A stretch of 64,000 nucleotides of DNA from Cyclospora cayetanensis (Eukaryota; Apicomplexa; Conoidasida; Eucoccidiorida; Eimeriidae). A program made the position numbers and the translations under genes. The notes under the pieces are model-generated. The model had not been told where the DNA came from. It made no database searches and was given only the letters and a program-made list of their open reading frames with translations. Location: positions 62,001 through 126,000 of the forward strand of contig NW_020312092.1 of assembly GCF_002999335.1 (NCBI RefSeq), read 5' to 3'. Below, one piece after another: positions 36,151-47,349 of this stretch (position 1 is its first letter; every line of letters starts with the position of its first letter).

Positions 36151-38197
36151 CTAAGAGTCACTCAATAATTGACGAATTGGTTTGTTTCTTTGTGCATCTG
36201 ATTCAATGGAGTTTACTGGGCGAGGCAATGCCACGGACATACATCTATGCTGTAGATATCACTTGAAATTAGATGCGAATGGTTAAAGTGATCAGCTAGT
36301 GCAGCTCTCCCACGCTAGCTGTCCTCTCCTTACATGGGACCTCTGAGGGGCGAGGGCAAGGCAAGGTTGGAGTTCGTTAGAGAAATTCGAAAAAATGTTC
36401 TGTTAAAGTTGCCTTTAGTATGCGGTTGAGCTTGTCCCTGTAGCGACCTTAGATGTGTCGTTCTACAATTTCGCATTGGGAGACCTTTCTGGCCTGATAC
36501 ACAGTAGAAAAGCCTGATGAAACGTTCTTCACTGTCCCTGTAGAAGCCCTCTGCCATGTCTGTGGCTTTGCCCTAGCATTTCTAAGCACTCTTCAAGCAA
36601 TCGCTTTCATGAAGTTACATGGAGCAAGCCATTTCTTCAAGTAGGCTAATATTGTTGATTCAATTTTTTGAATGTAGCTAGCTCTCTTCTGCAGCAAATA
36701 TTATACTAATACTCGAACCCAATTGTTCATTCTTTACCTATTGTAATGTCAGCGTCACTAGTTGTAGCATAAAGCACCAAAATGGAACGTAGTCTGCCAT
36801 GATGCCTTTCGGAAGATTGACAAGGTGTGACTGCCACTGAAGTTTGGAGATGGAAGTTCTTGCTCCCCAACTGACCCACATCCTTTTGGACGGAATCCCA
36901 TGTTGGCACAGGGTAGCTGGAGCACAGCTATTTTCGAGCATGTAAACAAAAACTTTTTGGGCCCTGATAGTGGTTTTGTGAAGATTAGTGTAACTTTTGA
37001 AGCCAAAACAACTCAATGAGGGTTCCCGCAAAATTCAAGCCACACCACGTGCAATGTTTGGAATGCAGAATAACTCAAAACCCAAGTGAGCATACAATCA
37101 TTTCAAATATAATTGCTGGTCGGCCTACACAGAAGCTGGAGCACTCTAGTGGGTATACCTCGGGTTTGAATGCAATGCTCCAGGCGGCTTGTATAGGTTG
37201 ACAACACAGTTTTTCCCTAAGCTATAAGTGTCGTCCAGGGCCATTCGCCGGAGTGTATTTAAAGTGTGCTAATAAATGCGCTATATATGCATTCTCAGGA
37301 GGGGACCTACTTACAAAAAGTACAGGCTGGCAGCGCTGGTGCCAACAACGGTATTGCAGCGGTTCTTCTAATAGTTCAGTAAGCAAGACCAGGGCTTGGC
37401 TACAAACAGTGGCACTGAGTGCGTTGCGTAGCTAATGAACGCGTATAATTGATTAAAATGCTCATTTACACTGGTAAAACCGTGTCGGGGCCGTTTTTTT
37501 GCACACGCGCCTTACTGCCCTTGGTCAAATAGTCTTCAAATGGAGATCGATGCACCCCACCAAGTTGACCCAGAAATTCATTGAAGCACTTCCGCTTTAC
37601 TGAAGATGTTTGCTTGCAGCACCTCCATAATTGCTTGATGGATGCTCCCATGGAGTCCACTGCGAAGCTCTGGGCATTTTTCTGGTCGCGGTCCCCTGGG
37701 GTCAATCAGCAGGCTATAAAATAGCGCAACAGTATTTCCGGGGGTGCTCCATGAGCTTCAGCACGTATAGTTCTCCAGACAATTGCATATTCATTTTTAA
37801 AGGTGTAGGTTTAGTGTTAGTGGTCTGATAGCCCTGGTGTGAACCATTCGGGAGCAGCACAGCTCCTGGGGGACAAAAGTTACTTCCGGTGCCGCCTGGG
37901 ATTGGAGGCGAGGAGGCGTCATGCGTTCCAGGAGTGCAGAAATATCAACCTTTACCTAGCAGTGAAAACCTAAATCTCTTTTGGTAAAGAGTACTATGCG
38001 AAGGATTCGCGTTCTATTCCCTTTAATTTGAGTTCCCCGCGGCTCTGCGCCTCGGGTGGGGTCAATTAGGACGCTGTACTTGGTGTCCCTCGCAGTTTTC
38101 TTTGACAATCCTCGCGCACTGCATTCCAATAAAGCGGTTTCAGCCACCACGTCATTATTAATGTATTCTCTGCGGTTGCGTTGCTGCGAAGAAGACA
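36151..38197. other. intergenic, no gene seen
   Basis: Only short frames without motifs. The last few hundred bases must hold the promoter and leader of the DA1-like gene. Confidence 0.5.
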
Positions 38198-40066
38198 ATG
38201 GAAGGTCATTTCACGACAACCAGCCATGCCATTGGGAGAGTTCGCCGCACCACTTGCAATTTCGAGCATGAGAAAGGAATTCGAGCTACGGGCCAAACGT
38301 CATATCAGGTACACAAAGGCGCAGTTCCCATCAGCCAGGGTAGCCTCAGGCATGCCTTTGGGTCCTTTTCATTCGAGCCCCGCTTCAATGTTTTTCCGCC
38401 TAGTTGCCGGGGTTTCCAGTCGGTCCCAGCGTCATGCTCTACTTCCAGATCGGCATCTGTATCAAGCTCCCGAGCATCAAGCGGTCAGAACACCCCATCA
38501 ATATCTCGTCAGCAGTCCTTTACCTTTACCCCCCCTTCTTGGCAGGATGCTTCGTTTGTGGCTTGGAACCCCCGACAAGCAATACCCCGGCTGGAACGCT
38601 CCATATCGACTCCGAAGCTGCCTCACCAACGAATTCTGGAGGAAGCTGATTATTATAGGAGAGACATGGGCTCCGGGGTAAGGTATCCGGCAGCCGCTCC
38701 GTCCCCTGTGGCCGAGATGTCCGAGACCGCAATGCCTGTGCGCAGGGAACCTTGCATTGTTGGCTGGGATGAAGTTGAGTACTCAAAGGCAACAACATTT
38801 TCCTCAGGAAGAAAAGTCTACAGCTGCACCTACTGCAACACTCCACTGAGGCGGGTGAAAAATTACATTATGACTTGGACAAAAATCCTGTTTTGCCAGG
38901 ACTGCAAGAGCTTGCCACAGTGCAACGCATGCAACAAAAAGGCAGTGCCGTTCATCTACACAGATGCCAACGGTCTTCGAAGAAGGGTTGAGCCACTCTG
39001 CAACTTTGGAGGCCTCAACATCTGCGGTCAGTGCGCCCTCATAAATCCTGTTACCGAGCGTTCAGTAGTACTCGATCTAGTCAAACGGGCACGGGACCTC
39101 TTGCAAAAGCTTTTTGCAGTCAAATTTACTGAGCAGTTGCTCGATGCCCACACAAAGCCGGAAGTAATAATGTGTTTAGAAACAATGCGCCTGGCAGGGG
39201 ACTCGAACGGCCCCTACACGATGAGAGTGGATTCAGAGATTTCCAAGAGAGAGCCAAGCGTCCTCCGGAAGACAAGTTCTGGGGAAGTCGCAGAACTGCC
39301 ATTTGACATTGGCCCTGTGTGGCACATACAGCTGTCCCAAGATGGGAACCAAAATGTATACGGTCGGTGCGAAAGCAGGGCTTTAACATTTCCTCCTCTC
39401 CTGGACGCCCTAAGAGCAGATGAAAATGCCGGCAAATCTCCGCGAACATATCGCGTTGTGCAACGAATCATGCTTTCTCGGGGTATGCCAGAAGGACTTA
39501 TATATGGGCACTTGATCCACGAACTGCTCCATGCATTTATCTGGCTCTTCCTGGACAGTAACTCTGTTATGGTCGACCTTGCAGCGGAAGAAGGCCTGTG
39601 CAACTGCATTCTGGCGGCCGCTATTCAACAACGCGTAGAAGCGCTTCAGGCACGCAGAGAAGCGGTTCGCAATGCCCTACTTCGTATCGGAGTGAAGCCA
39701 AAGACTAATCCCGGAGAAAAGGAAGTGAAAGGAATTCCACAAACTGCAGAGTTCCTTAAAGCCCTCGTCGAAAGGGAGGCCTATAGTGTCTTGGCTAAGG
39801 AGGAACAGACTAACACGGAGCTTCTTGGGGGAGCTCAGCAGACTGGCTTCTGCCTAGAATATCAGCTTTACGTGACGGAATATGAATTAAAAGTACTGAA
39901 CAGGAGGCTTGGTGAGATGGAAAAGGATTCAGATGCAGCCTACGGAGTCGGCTATCGGACTATCCGCGAACTAGCCATGAGTTTGACAGTTGTTCGGCTC
40001 ATTGAAATCTTGGGGCGGCACGGTGAGAAGCTGAGCTCTGTTGTGCGCGCTGCAGCGGCAGTCTAG
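38198..40066 (+). CDS. DA1-like LIM-type zinc protein with HExxH peptidase motif
   Basis: A single exon of 622 residues. The first ~200 residues are Ser/Pro/Arg-rich and look disordered. A zinc-binding region follows, with CTYC (210-213), FCQDC, CNAC and NICGQC, arranged like the LIM-like module of DA1. The C-terminal half carries the DA1 peptidase signature: a Gly-rich run-in (GMPEGLIYGHLI), then HELLH at 441-445 (zinc ligands His441 and His445, catalytic Glu442) and AAEEGLCNCILAA with a third-ligand Glu at 464/465. Plant DA1 has HEMMHAW and EVEEGICQ in the same spacing. In plants DA1 is a ubiquitin-activated peptidase that cuts growth regulators; its role here is unknown. No ubiquitin-interacting motif is obvious. 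The gene is convergent with the minus-strand gene ending at 40382. Confidence 0.8.
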   Translation: MEGHFTTTSHAIGRVRRTTCNFEHEKGIRATGQTSYQVHKGAVPISQGSLRHAFGSFSFEPRFNVFPPSCRGFQSVPASCSTSRSASVSSSRASSGQNTPSISRQQSFTFTPPSWQDASFVAWNPRQAIPRLERSISTPKLPHQRILEEADYYRRDMGSGVRYPAAAPSPVAEMSETAMPVRREPCIVGWDEVEYSKATTFSSGRKVYSCTYCNTPLRRVKNYIMTWTKILFCQDCKSLPQCNACNKKAVPFIYTDANGLRRRVEPLCNFGGLNICGQCALINPVTERSVVLDLVKRARDLLQKLFAVKFTEQLLDAHTKPEVIMCLETMRLAGDSNGPYTMRVDSEISKREPSVLRKTSSGEVAELPFDIGPVWHIQLSQDGNQNVYGRCESRALTFPPLLDALRADENAGKSPRTYRVVQRIMLSRGMPEGLIYGHLIHELLHAFIWLFLDSNSVMVDLAAEEGLCNCILAAAIQQRVEALQARREAVRNALLRIGVKPKTNPGEKEVKGIPQTAEFLKALVEREAYSVLAKEEQTNTELLGGAQQTGFCLEYQLYVTEYELKVLNRRLGEMEKDSDAAYGVGYRTIRELAMSLTVVRLIEILGRHGEKLSSVVRAAAAV

Positions 40067-40381
40067 AGAATAACCTTGCTCTTTCAGCCCCCTATCAAGC
40101 AGTTGCAAGTAGGGAAGGTCGTACAGCGTGCAAGTAAATGTAGTAACTTCATGCGCAACAGCCCTCCGGCAAGTCCTTAGAGGAAAGAGGACAGCCGCGA
40201 TACCGGGCCTACACCGCTGCAGCGGTCGCATGCAATTCAGATCCCACTGGGCTTGACGAGTCCCAAACGCTTTCCTTTCTGAGTAAACAAACTCCTTAGA
40301 TGAAAAGCAGCGAATCAGCCGCAATGAACGCACAGCCACACTAGCAAAGCATGTTTGCAAAAAGGAATTCAAGAGGACACG

Positions 40382-43300
40382 TTATGACAAGGAAAAGACG
40401 TACAGTGCGAAAACGATGAACAAATAGCCAAAGAATGCGCGGACTGTAAAGGATACACAGCCTTCCCAAAAAGCCAAAGTGTGACAGAAGGAAGCGAAAA
40501 CCCCGCAGAGCTTCCTGCGCCCAGGTGGACCTTTTGCGTGAACGTCAGCTCCAAAGTTATGGAGTGCACATAGCCTAGCCGGCGCCGGCACGTACTGATC
40601 ACCCCACATGGGACCTATTTCTTGACTGGATGGCGGAGTATCGCTACCTGGTTCTTGATGCACAGCCCCGCACTCTCGCGTAGAGGCTTGTTCTTCACCC
40701 GCAATAGCCCTGAAGTTGTCAGAGAATTCCGTTTGAAGACTCTTTTCAGCTATCTCTGGGGACGCACGAACTGCTGCCGCCCCAGCCATCGAAGCGCGAA
40801 GGGCGCTACTGGCTAGCCGCGATACTTCGTCTGTAGGGTGCACTGCGGCGACCCCAGCATCATCCGAGGGAAGGCGATCTGTACCGACTGATCCAAAGCG
40901 GTCGCTTGCGGGGTCATGAAATACTTCTGCACGATTCGAAGGCTCCCCGTCGGAGGAGGAGCCAGCTGCACTTCCTAGAAAGCCCCTGCTGCGATCGCCT
41001 TGCAGGTAGGGAGCTGCAGTAGCAGAATTCCCCGCAGTAATGCCCATGATCTTGCGCGTGAAGTCGAGAACACGACTGTACTGCGGGCCAATATGCGTGT
41101 AGGAGCCTTGACAGGTGTCCACAATTGCACAAATCAACTCCTCAGGAGTCCACGTCCCCTTAATAGGACAGCGCGCTTTGTGCTCCCTGTTCTCCTCAAA
41201 GCGTCTTCCACTAGCCTCACGCTGCGTAGTCTCCAAGGTGTAGTTAGTAGATCCCAGAGTAGGCGTAGGGCCCGTGTCAGCTATTTTTACGGCCCCCAGC
41301 AGGCAGTACGCCTTAAGGCCTGTGGGGCGTCGAAGAAACTCGGAAGGAAGGGGGTAGCCCCCGTAAGACCAGCCGCGGCTGTCTGCAGAGACGCCACCAA
41401 AGCCCTTGCTCTGCAGCGCGTAGCAACAGGCGATGAGGCACAAGTCATCTAGCTCAAACATGTGCATGTTGCGACCAATGCCGGAGGCCGCCTGAAGGAA
41501 GATATCACGCGAAGGGATCCGGCAGAGAGTCATTGCCCATAAGACGTCGGCCAAAACAGTCCCCAGGGGAATCTCTGGCAACAGGTCTGCGACTGCATTG
41601 AGGACGCGGCCAAAGATCGCGGGGTTTTCCAGTGAGGAAACGCCCATGACGGCGCTCGCTCGGAGCCAGGCAGCTACTCCAACAGCCGAGCATTTGCCCA
41701 AGTGCGCCGAAGTTTGTTCCAAGAGCTGGACAGTCAGAGCCGGCCGCACAGGCCGCGATGCGAGGGCCAGAAGAAGCAAGAGCGCCAAATCGAAGTTACA
41801 GTTCCTGAGCCATTCAGAGAGACTCCCTGGGTTTGGCAACACGGCTGCGCACTCCGCGTCGCTGCAAATGGACGAAGAGCAGGCTTCGCAGGCAATGAGG
41901 GAAGTGCTCACGTCGAACGGCAGGGCCTCCCGCCGCCTGGCCCTCACCTCATCCCACAGCCAGCGCAGTAGCGAGGAATAGCAGAGATGCACACTTCTAT
42001 GGGAATTCGACTTCGCCGCAGGCGCTGCACTCATACGCATGTGGTGGTGTCTGGAGAGGGTTTCGATGGCAGAGACTAAAAGAGCCGCCGAACTGCATGC
42101 CGCCAACGGGATCAGCGACGGAGTTCCGCCTTCCGCCGATTCACTGCACTCGCTTGACGGCTGCAAACTAACACGCACCCAACCAGATGGACAGCTGGAC
42201 AACACGACGACCAGTGGATCGCTCCCTACACTTGCGCCAAGCCCTCCTCCTGTGGGGTCACCGGCCTCCCTCCTGGAGGAAGAGTTAGTCGCCGACAGCT
42301 GCGTAGTGCTCAAAACAGCGGAGCGCATCAAGGTATTCAGCAGCCTCACAACGACGCGGTCCTTTAAGCAAATAAGATCCTTTTCACCCGGTGCAATCTC
42401 GCGATCCGCAACGCAACACCATGGCAGAGAGGAACCCTGTGGAGCGGGAAGGCCTTGCGCGTACGAGGCAAGCGTGGCCAAGCATTCTACAACGCTCGAT
42501 GCCGGTATCTGGTCTTGATCCATGTAGAGTTCCCTCAAAAATTCCACAAACCCCCTAACGCGCTCAGTCCTTGGGCCAGGCGCTGGAAGGGAGCCGGAAA
42601 ATTCCACAGAGCTCCCCGTAAACCGTGGAAAATTTTGCTGCTTATTCTCCATATTTGCGTGGTCGTCCTGATCTGCTGCCCAATCAGCCGCTGGGGAGTG
42701 GAAGGCCTCCTGCGCGCCGGTGCAAGCTGCTGAGGGTGCTGCAAGCGCTGCATTGGGTTGCAAATGGTGCCGCTTGCTGGAAAGGAGGAGAAGCCGCTCG
42801 GCTGGGGTGTAAGTCGTGGGGAGCGCAAAGGTAGACGACGATGCCCCGTCTCTGCTGTCCTTCAACTGAGTAAGATACATCTCGCTTTGTCGGTGGAGGT
42901 TCATTGAGGAGGCAGATTCTGTGAGGCAGCTGGAGGCGAGGGGCGACCCCAGTGAGCGTTGCACGTGGGGCACACCTTTACGAATTTGGGTCAAGAAAGT
43001 GGAAGTGGGAGCTCGAAGGGCGGGCGACGGATAGTGTCTGCACATGTCTACAGATTCGCCAAGGCTGCTCAATTTCAGAGTCGATGACGAAAGTTCGCGC
43101 AGGCGACTAGAACCCTCCGACGATTCTGGCCTTGACTCTCGTACGGGCTCTGGTTGGGGAGCTGCATGAGCAGTGCGCTTGACGGTCAAAGGGGGCACGC
43201 AGGGAAGCAGCCGCGTATTTATATTTGAAGATGCTGAGAAAGGCCCGTTCCGGGTGCTCGTCGTCAGAAACCCTTGACTTTCGGCTAAGGAATTCAGTTT

Positions 43301-43918
43301 GGCCGTCTTGGTCAGCGAGTGCGTCGCCAGCCCGGCGCTCCCTGACCAGTGCGATACGCTATGCTTGCTGAGGAAGCCTGAGTCTGCATCACCTGGTGGC
43401 AGCGCATTCTGAGAATCGGAAAGAAGGCTTGCAACAGTTGAAACAGTTGGATTCAGTCCCCAAGCGCGGCTTGGGCCTGCATGGAGTGTTGCGCTGCACG
43501 ATCCGCCGGTCTGCATAGGTTGGAGTGAGGGACTGTGTCCAGGATAGATGCCGGTCCCACCTGTCTTGCTGCCGTCCTGATGTGTGCTTAGAAGCTGCGG
43601 GAATAAAGTTGGAGGGTTCAGAGATGTATTCACAGACGAGCTCCACGAAGAATAACCGCCAGTGCTTGTTCCGTATGGTGCCGCTTGCTGGCTGTTCAGA
43701 CCTGCGCCGGTGGACTTCCCATACAAAATCCCCGTATCCTTCGTAGCGTGTGTCTCACTCGTGCCGCTGCTGGCCAATTTAGTCGCTGTATGTCCGCTAA
43801 CACTAAGCAAACCGGCGGAAGACGCAGACGATCCCACCGGATGGCGGCCTTCCGGGAGCCGAGACTTGTAGATGGGCTCCATGGTAGGAACGCTGCGCCC
43901 AGTTTCACCGCTATGCAT
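40382..43918 (-). CDS. large unrecognised helical protein with C-terminal membrane anchor
   Basis: One uninterrupted frame of 1178 residues on the minus strand, with ATG at 43918-43916; a second Met is 12 residues in. The N-terminal ~430 residues are Ser/Thr/Gly/Pro-rich and probably disordered. Residues roughly 450-830 are Leu/Ala-rich helical segments (for example LALLLLLALASRPVRP, ADVLWAMTLCRIPSRD, ELDDLCLIACCYALQSKG). They resemble the helical-repeat arrays of apicomplexan FAST-kinase-like/RAP proteins, but no RAP domain is seen and I do not assign it. A second low-complexity acidic stretch follows. The last ~30 residues are a hydrophobic helix (AFFGYLFIVFALYVFSLS), consistent with a tail anchor. 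The stop lies 315 bases from the DA1-like stop, tail to tail. Confidence 0.7.
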   Translation of the reverse strand: MHSGETGRSVPTMEPIYKSRLPEGRHPVGSSASSAGLLSVSGHTATKLASSGTSETHATKDTGILYGKSTGAGLNSQQAAPYGTSTGGYSSWSSSVNTSLNPPTLFPQLLSTHQDGSKTGGTGIYPGHSPSLQPMQTGGSCSATLHAGPSRAWGLNPTVSTVASLLSDSQNALPPGDADSGFLSKHSVSHWSGSAGLATHSLTKTAKLNSLAESQGFLTTSTRNGPFSASSNINTRLLPCVPPLTVKRTAHAAPQPEPVRESRPESSEGSSRLRELSSSTLKLSSLGESVDMCRHYPSPALRAPTSTFLTQIRKGVPHVQRSLGSPLASSCLTESASSMNLHRQSEMYLTQLKDSRDGASSSTFALPTTYTPAERLLLLSSKRHHLQPNAALAAPSAACTGAQEAFHSPAADWAADQDDHANMENKQQNFPRFTGSSVEFSGSLPAPGPRTERVRGFVEFLRELYMDQDQIPASSVVECLATLASYAQGLPAPQGSSLPWCCVADREIAPGEKDLICLKDRVVVRLLNTLMRSAVLSTTQLSATNSSSRREAGDPTGGGLGASVGSDPLVVVLSSCPSGWVRVSLQPSSECSESAEGGTPSLIPLAACSSAALLVSAIETLSRHHHMRMSAAPAAKSNSHRSVHLCYSSLLRWLWDEVRARRREALPFDVSTSLIACEACSSSICSDAECAAVLPNPGSLSEWLRNCNFDLALLLLLALASRPVRPALTVQLLEQTSAHLGKCSAVGVAAWLRASAVMGVSSLENPAIFGRVLNAVADLLPEIPLGTVLADVLWAMTLCRIPSRDIFLQAASGIGRNMHMFELDDLCLIACCYALQSKGFGGVSADSRGWSYGGYPLPSEFLRRPTGLKAYCLLGAVKIADTGPTPTLGSTNYTLETTQREASGRRFEENREHKARCPIKGTWTPEELICAIVDTCQGSYTHIGPQYSRVLDFTRKIMGITAGNSATAAPYLQGDRSRGFLGSAAGSSSDGEPSNRAEVFHDPASDRFGSVGTDRLPSDDAGVAAVHPTDEVSRLASSALRASMAGAAAVRASPEIAEKSLQTEFSDNFRAIAGEEQASTRECGAVHQEPGSDTPPSSQEIGPMWGDQYVPAPARLCALHNFGADVHAKGPPGRRKLCGVFASFCHTLAFWEGCVSFTVRAFFGYLFIVFALYVFSLS

Positions 43919-45080
43919 GCATCGACCCTCCTCTACTCGCCGCTATCCAGCGCTTTGGTGCTTTTACGGTTGCGGCGCGCCACGCCGCCAACCCAGGGCA
44001 TGAAGACACGCGTGGTGGTGAAAACCTCCCTCGTCTCAGCCCAACGGATGTCGAGCTAGGTGAAGAAAAAATCTGGCAGAGAATGTAGTCGGTCGATACC
44101 GACGGAGCTGGCTTTGGGATATTCGTCGCTGGTGGTGGTCGGTTTCGCGAGGGGGGTTGGGTAGACAGTCAGCAACACACGCTGCGGCTATCGGTCTGCC
44201 AACTACCCCCTGTACATAGTCAGTATGAGTAACATTCGCTGCAAAGTTGTCAAACAGTAAATATGCTTGGGCCGACAACCTGTGTGCCGCTCATTATGAA
44301 AGTATTCTCCCTGCCAAACGACCAGGAGAAGCCTCCGTGCATGCGTTCGGCCGCGCGACTTCACACAGATGCAGGCTTCTAGCCTTCCACAGCTCATCTC
44401 TACGAAGTTCCAAACTAAAGCAGCAGAGCATTTATAAATATAGCGAAGCTTGAGGCTGCACGGCTTCCGCAGCATCTTCATCGTTCAGCTGCAGAGATCT
44501 GACTTCCTCAACCACTGCGGGATTTCCTCTCTTTCTGTTTCTCGCCCTCGCGAATTGCGTGTTCCATGTGGCCAGTGTTGGTTAACCCCTTTGTGCTTTT
44601 AACTTTCTAGGGATTTCTCGAAAAAGTAGCTGCATTGCAACAACCGTAGCCTCTTGGCCTCCATCACGCATCCAAACACCAGCGGCGAGCGCTGTTCCAA
44701 GTGGCCTAGCAACTCAGTATGCGGCTACAAATAGCTGTGGCTTTTGGAATTGATGCAGTGGATAAACTAATTAGCCATTGATTCTGAAGTAGTTGTGATA
44801 GCCGCACCAGCAACGGAGGCCGGAAGGTTTGTTTATGATCTCGGGAGAGGGGATCATATGGACGATACGCATTCAGCAGTGGATGGCACGTCGAGTCGGC
44901 TGCATAACTGAAGCTTCGTACTGAGCCCTGTCTCCTGATTGAATATGGTGAAGCAATCAACATCGGTCAATAGGCCAGATGCAGCCGATGTATTGGAACT
45001 TCCTCCGGGAGTGCACAAGTAAGCAGTTAATCCGAATCCAGCATATTCTTGCAGCACTTTTCCATGATATGTTGGGCATT
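43919..45080. other. intergenic between divergent genes
   Basis: Lies between the 5' end of the minus-strand 1178-residue gene and the RPB11-like gene on the plus strand, so it probably carries both promoters. Short frames only; no repeat copy recognised. Confidence 0.5.
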
Positions 45081-45905
45081 TGTTGCCATCAAGACGCCTT
45101 ATTTTGAGTGTACACTGGCGGGATACTCCGTGAGTCTTTCATTAGGAACTCCTCGGTCATATATTTGCTTGCTGTGTGCAGAGTGGAATGGGTCCCTGAT
45201 ATGCGCTTTCCACTTTGTGGCACTTTCACGTTGTATCTGGAGGATTATACCGTAGGCTACCTACTAAGAAAGTACGCTCGTGCGAAGCTGTGACAGTGCT
45301 CCTCCACAATTCTCCGCCATCTTTGTCCTGGCGCTCCCTTCCTGCTGGACGGGGTATTGGCAGCATATTTGTGCAGCAATGGAGGTCAGGCACTGCCAGA
45401 AACGAGCTATACAGGAAGAAGGACGTTTTGTGCATATATGTGCTTATGCATACATGTGTGCGCTGGTACAGCGACCTTTTGCGGGATAAGCGCGTTAAGT
45501 TTGTTGGTCTTCGGCAGCCACACCCGCTCACTCCGTCCATTGAGCTCCGGATTCAAGCCATTGATGTGAGGTCTCTTACTCTATTCCAACTTGAATCCAC
45601 ATATATCAGATTGTAGTTTAAGGACCACAGTGCCTACTCAATCAAGTTCAAGGTTCTGTGGGGGTGTGCTGTGGCAGGCAAGCCCATTGCAGGTATTCAT
45701 TGAAGCGGTTCGTCGCCAGCGGACGTGCCTTTCCCTCTTGGGGGCCTTATTCAAGGCCGCAGTAGATGCACACACCAGTACAGTAGGAGCGGTGGAGAGC
45801 AGACCAGACGCTCTCGGAACTGCCGGCTCTGGTTTTGATGATGGGGCAGGGCATACAGCGCCTGTCACTGGCCTTGAAGGCGAATCCAGCCTCAATTTTG
45901 TATAG
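45081..45905 (+). CDS. RPB11: RNA polymerase II subunit RPB11-like
   Basis: Exons 45182-45289, 45472-45565 and 45693-45905 close in phase. An earlier exon ending at 45129 (donor GTGAGT) also fits in phase, but the start codon is not resolved. RPB11 pairs with RPB3 in the assembly platform of RNA polymerase II; the related AC19 subunit does this in Pol I/III. Family marks, in order: CGTFTLYLEDYTVGYLLR (standard FTIxxEDHTLGNLLR), then DKRVKFVGLRQPHPL and IELRIQAID (standard VLFAGYxxPHPLEHxIxLRIQT), then a terminal helix IEAVRRQRTCLSLL. The PHPL context and DMRFPLCGTF run-in are closer to RPB11 than to AC19. The family's EDHT is EDYT here. A C-terminal tail of about 45 residues is extra. Confidence 0.78.
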
Positions 45906-47349
45906 GCTCTCGGGTATGTACCGCTGTGAAGGCACTGTACATGCCCTGTACCTGCTATTTCGAGAAAATACTTGAGATTTGGAAAATGCTTAACATGGAC
46001 CTGCATATGCTAAACCTTCGGGAAGTAGAGCGTCTTAAATATGTGGATCTGCGGACTCTTGTTCTGTTTCTATCTGCTTGCAGAGGGCCACATGGTGAGA
46101 TGAGAGCCTGGGACCGAAGCGAGGCATTACATGAAGGGTAGAATGCGGCTGCTACGTGCGAGCATCCAGGTGGTAGACACTTCACTGCTAAGCAGGCACA
46201 GGTGTTGGATGTGAGCGAACGAGCCCTTCGCGCGGCACAGTCGAAGAGAGTTAGGCTTTGGTTGGAGGTGGCGTACCATAATGTTGCTTGGCTCGCCCGC
46301 GTTTCCTAGAGCAAGCTTAGTCGAAAAGGCGTCTTGATTTTGGAAACTGGGGCCTCTGGGCGGAAGGGAGAGTTCTTTGGTAGGCGTTGCATTGATTCGT
46401 ACTAGAGCTCGGCAGTGCTAACATATGCGGCATAGCCCGCATAGACGGGTTCGCGTAAGGGTTCAATATAGGTTTGTAGAACACGATATGGCATGCGCGC
46501 CAATTAGCGAGCCTTGTGTGGAGGTCGGGAGAGCTGCTTCCCTTTGGCTGCTTATCATGCGCGCTAGAAGGTTGAGTTGTACAAACATATTGAATGGCAG
46601 CACGGCTAGCTACGGTGGCCATACGTGACAGGCTCAGCGACAAACATTATGCAACATCCTGGGAATTTCCGCTAAGAATCAGTTTAAAATGGACAAATTG
46701 TTTAGCCCCTCGCACACTTCTGTTGTCCTCGACGCTGCAATCCATAAATTCAAAGCTGTAAGGATTTTATACCGTAGTGTTAGAAAACAACGAATTCTAC
46801 TGGGCCACAGGTCCCCCCAAGAATGTACTTTTTCGTCCGTTAGCCACTTGTTCGGGACACGTGCGCTCATTAGAAATGCTGCTATGACGGCACTTCTGCT
46901 GAAAGCCTGGAATAGTTTTAAACTGCACGGGAGTTTTTCTGACGTGGCTCTTTACGCAGACCCGAGATGAACTACTGATGAAGCAGCTGCTGTCTGCGTT
47001 ACGGCTTTTTGAGCCATGATTCCGTATTTCTCGGTGTACATCTAAAGTGATCGAGATCCCCTTGTTGAAAGCTGTCTCATTTCTGCTACAGCTTGCTGTT
47101 GGGCTATTTTCCGCGAAATCGATCAGTCAAAACTAGTAGGAAGTTTCAAACTGTACTAAGCAAGTGACTTCCTCTCTATAAACTGGTCCACAATTGAAAC
47201 GTTTTGCCTCCCAGTGAACATGCCGCAAAAAGTACCCCTGCGTGCTGTTGTGGGACAAAGCGAGTACATCTTCAACCGGGTAATGAAATCTTCTAGTATT
47301 CCCCCATCCTTATAGCCGTCGTACTATTCTGGTCGGCATAACAGGATCA
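45906..47349. other. intergenic, no clear gene
   Basis: Short frames only. A 93-codon ATG frame at 46689-46970 (+) is protein-like in part (LFGTRALIRNAAMTALLLKA) but matches nothing recognised. No splice-supported structure. Confidence 0.4.
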
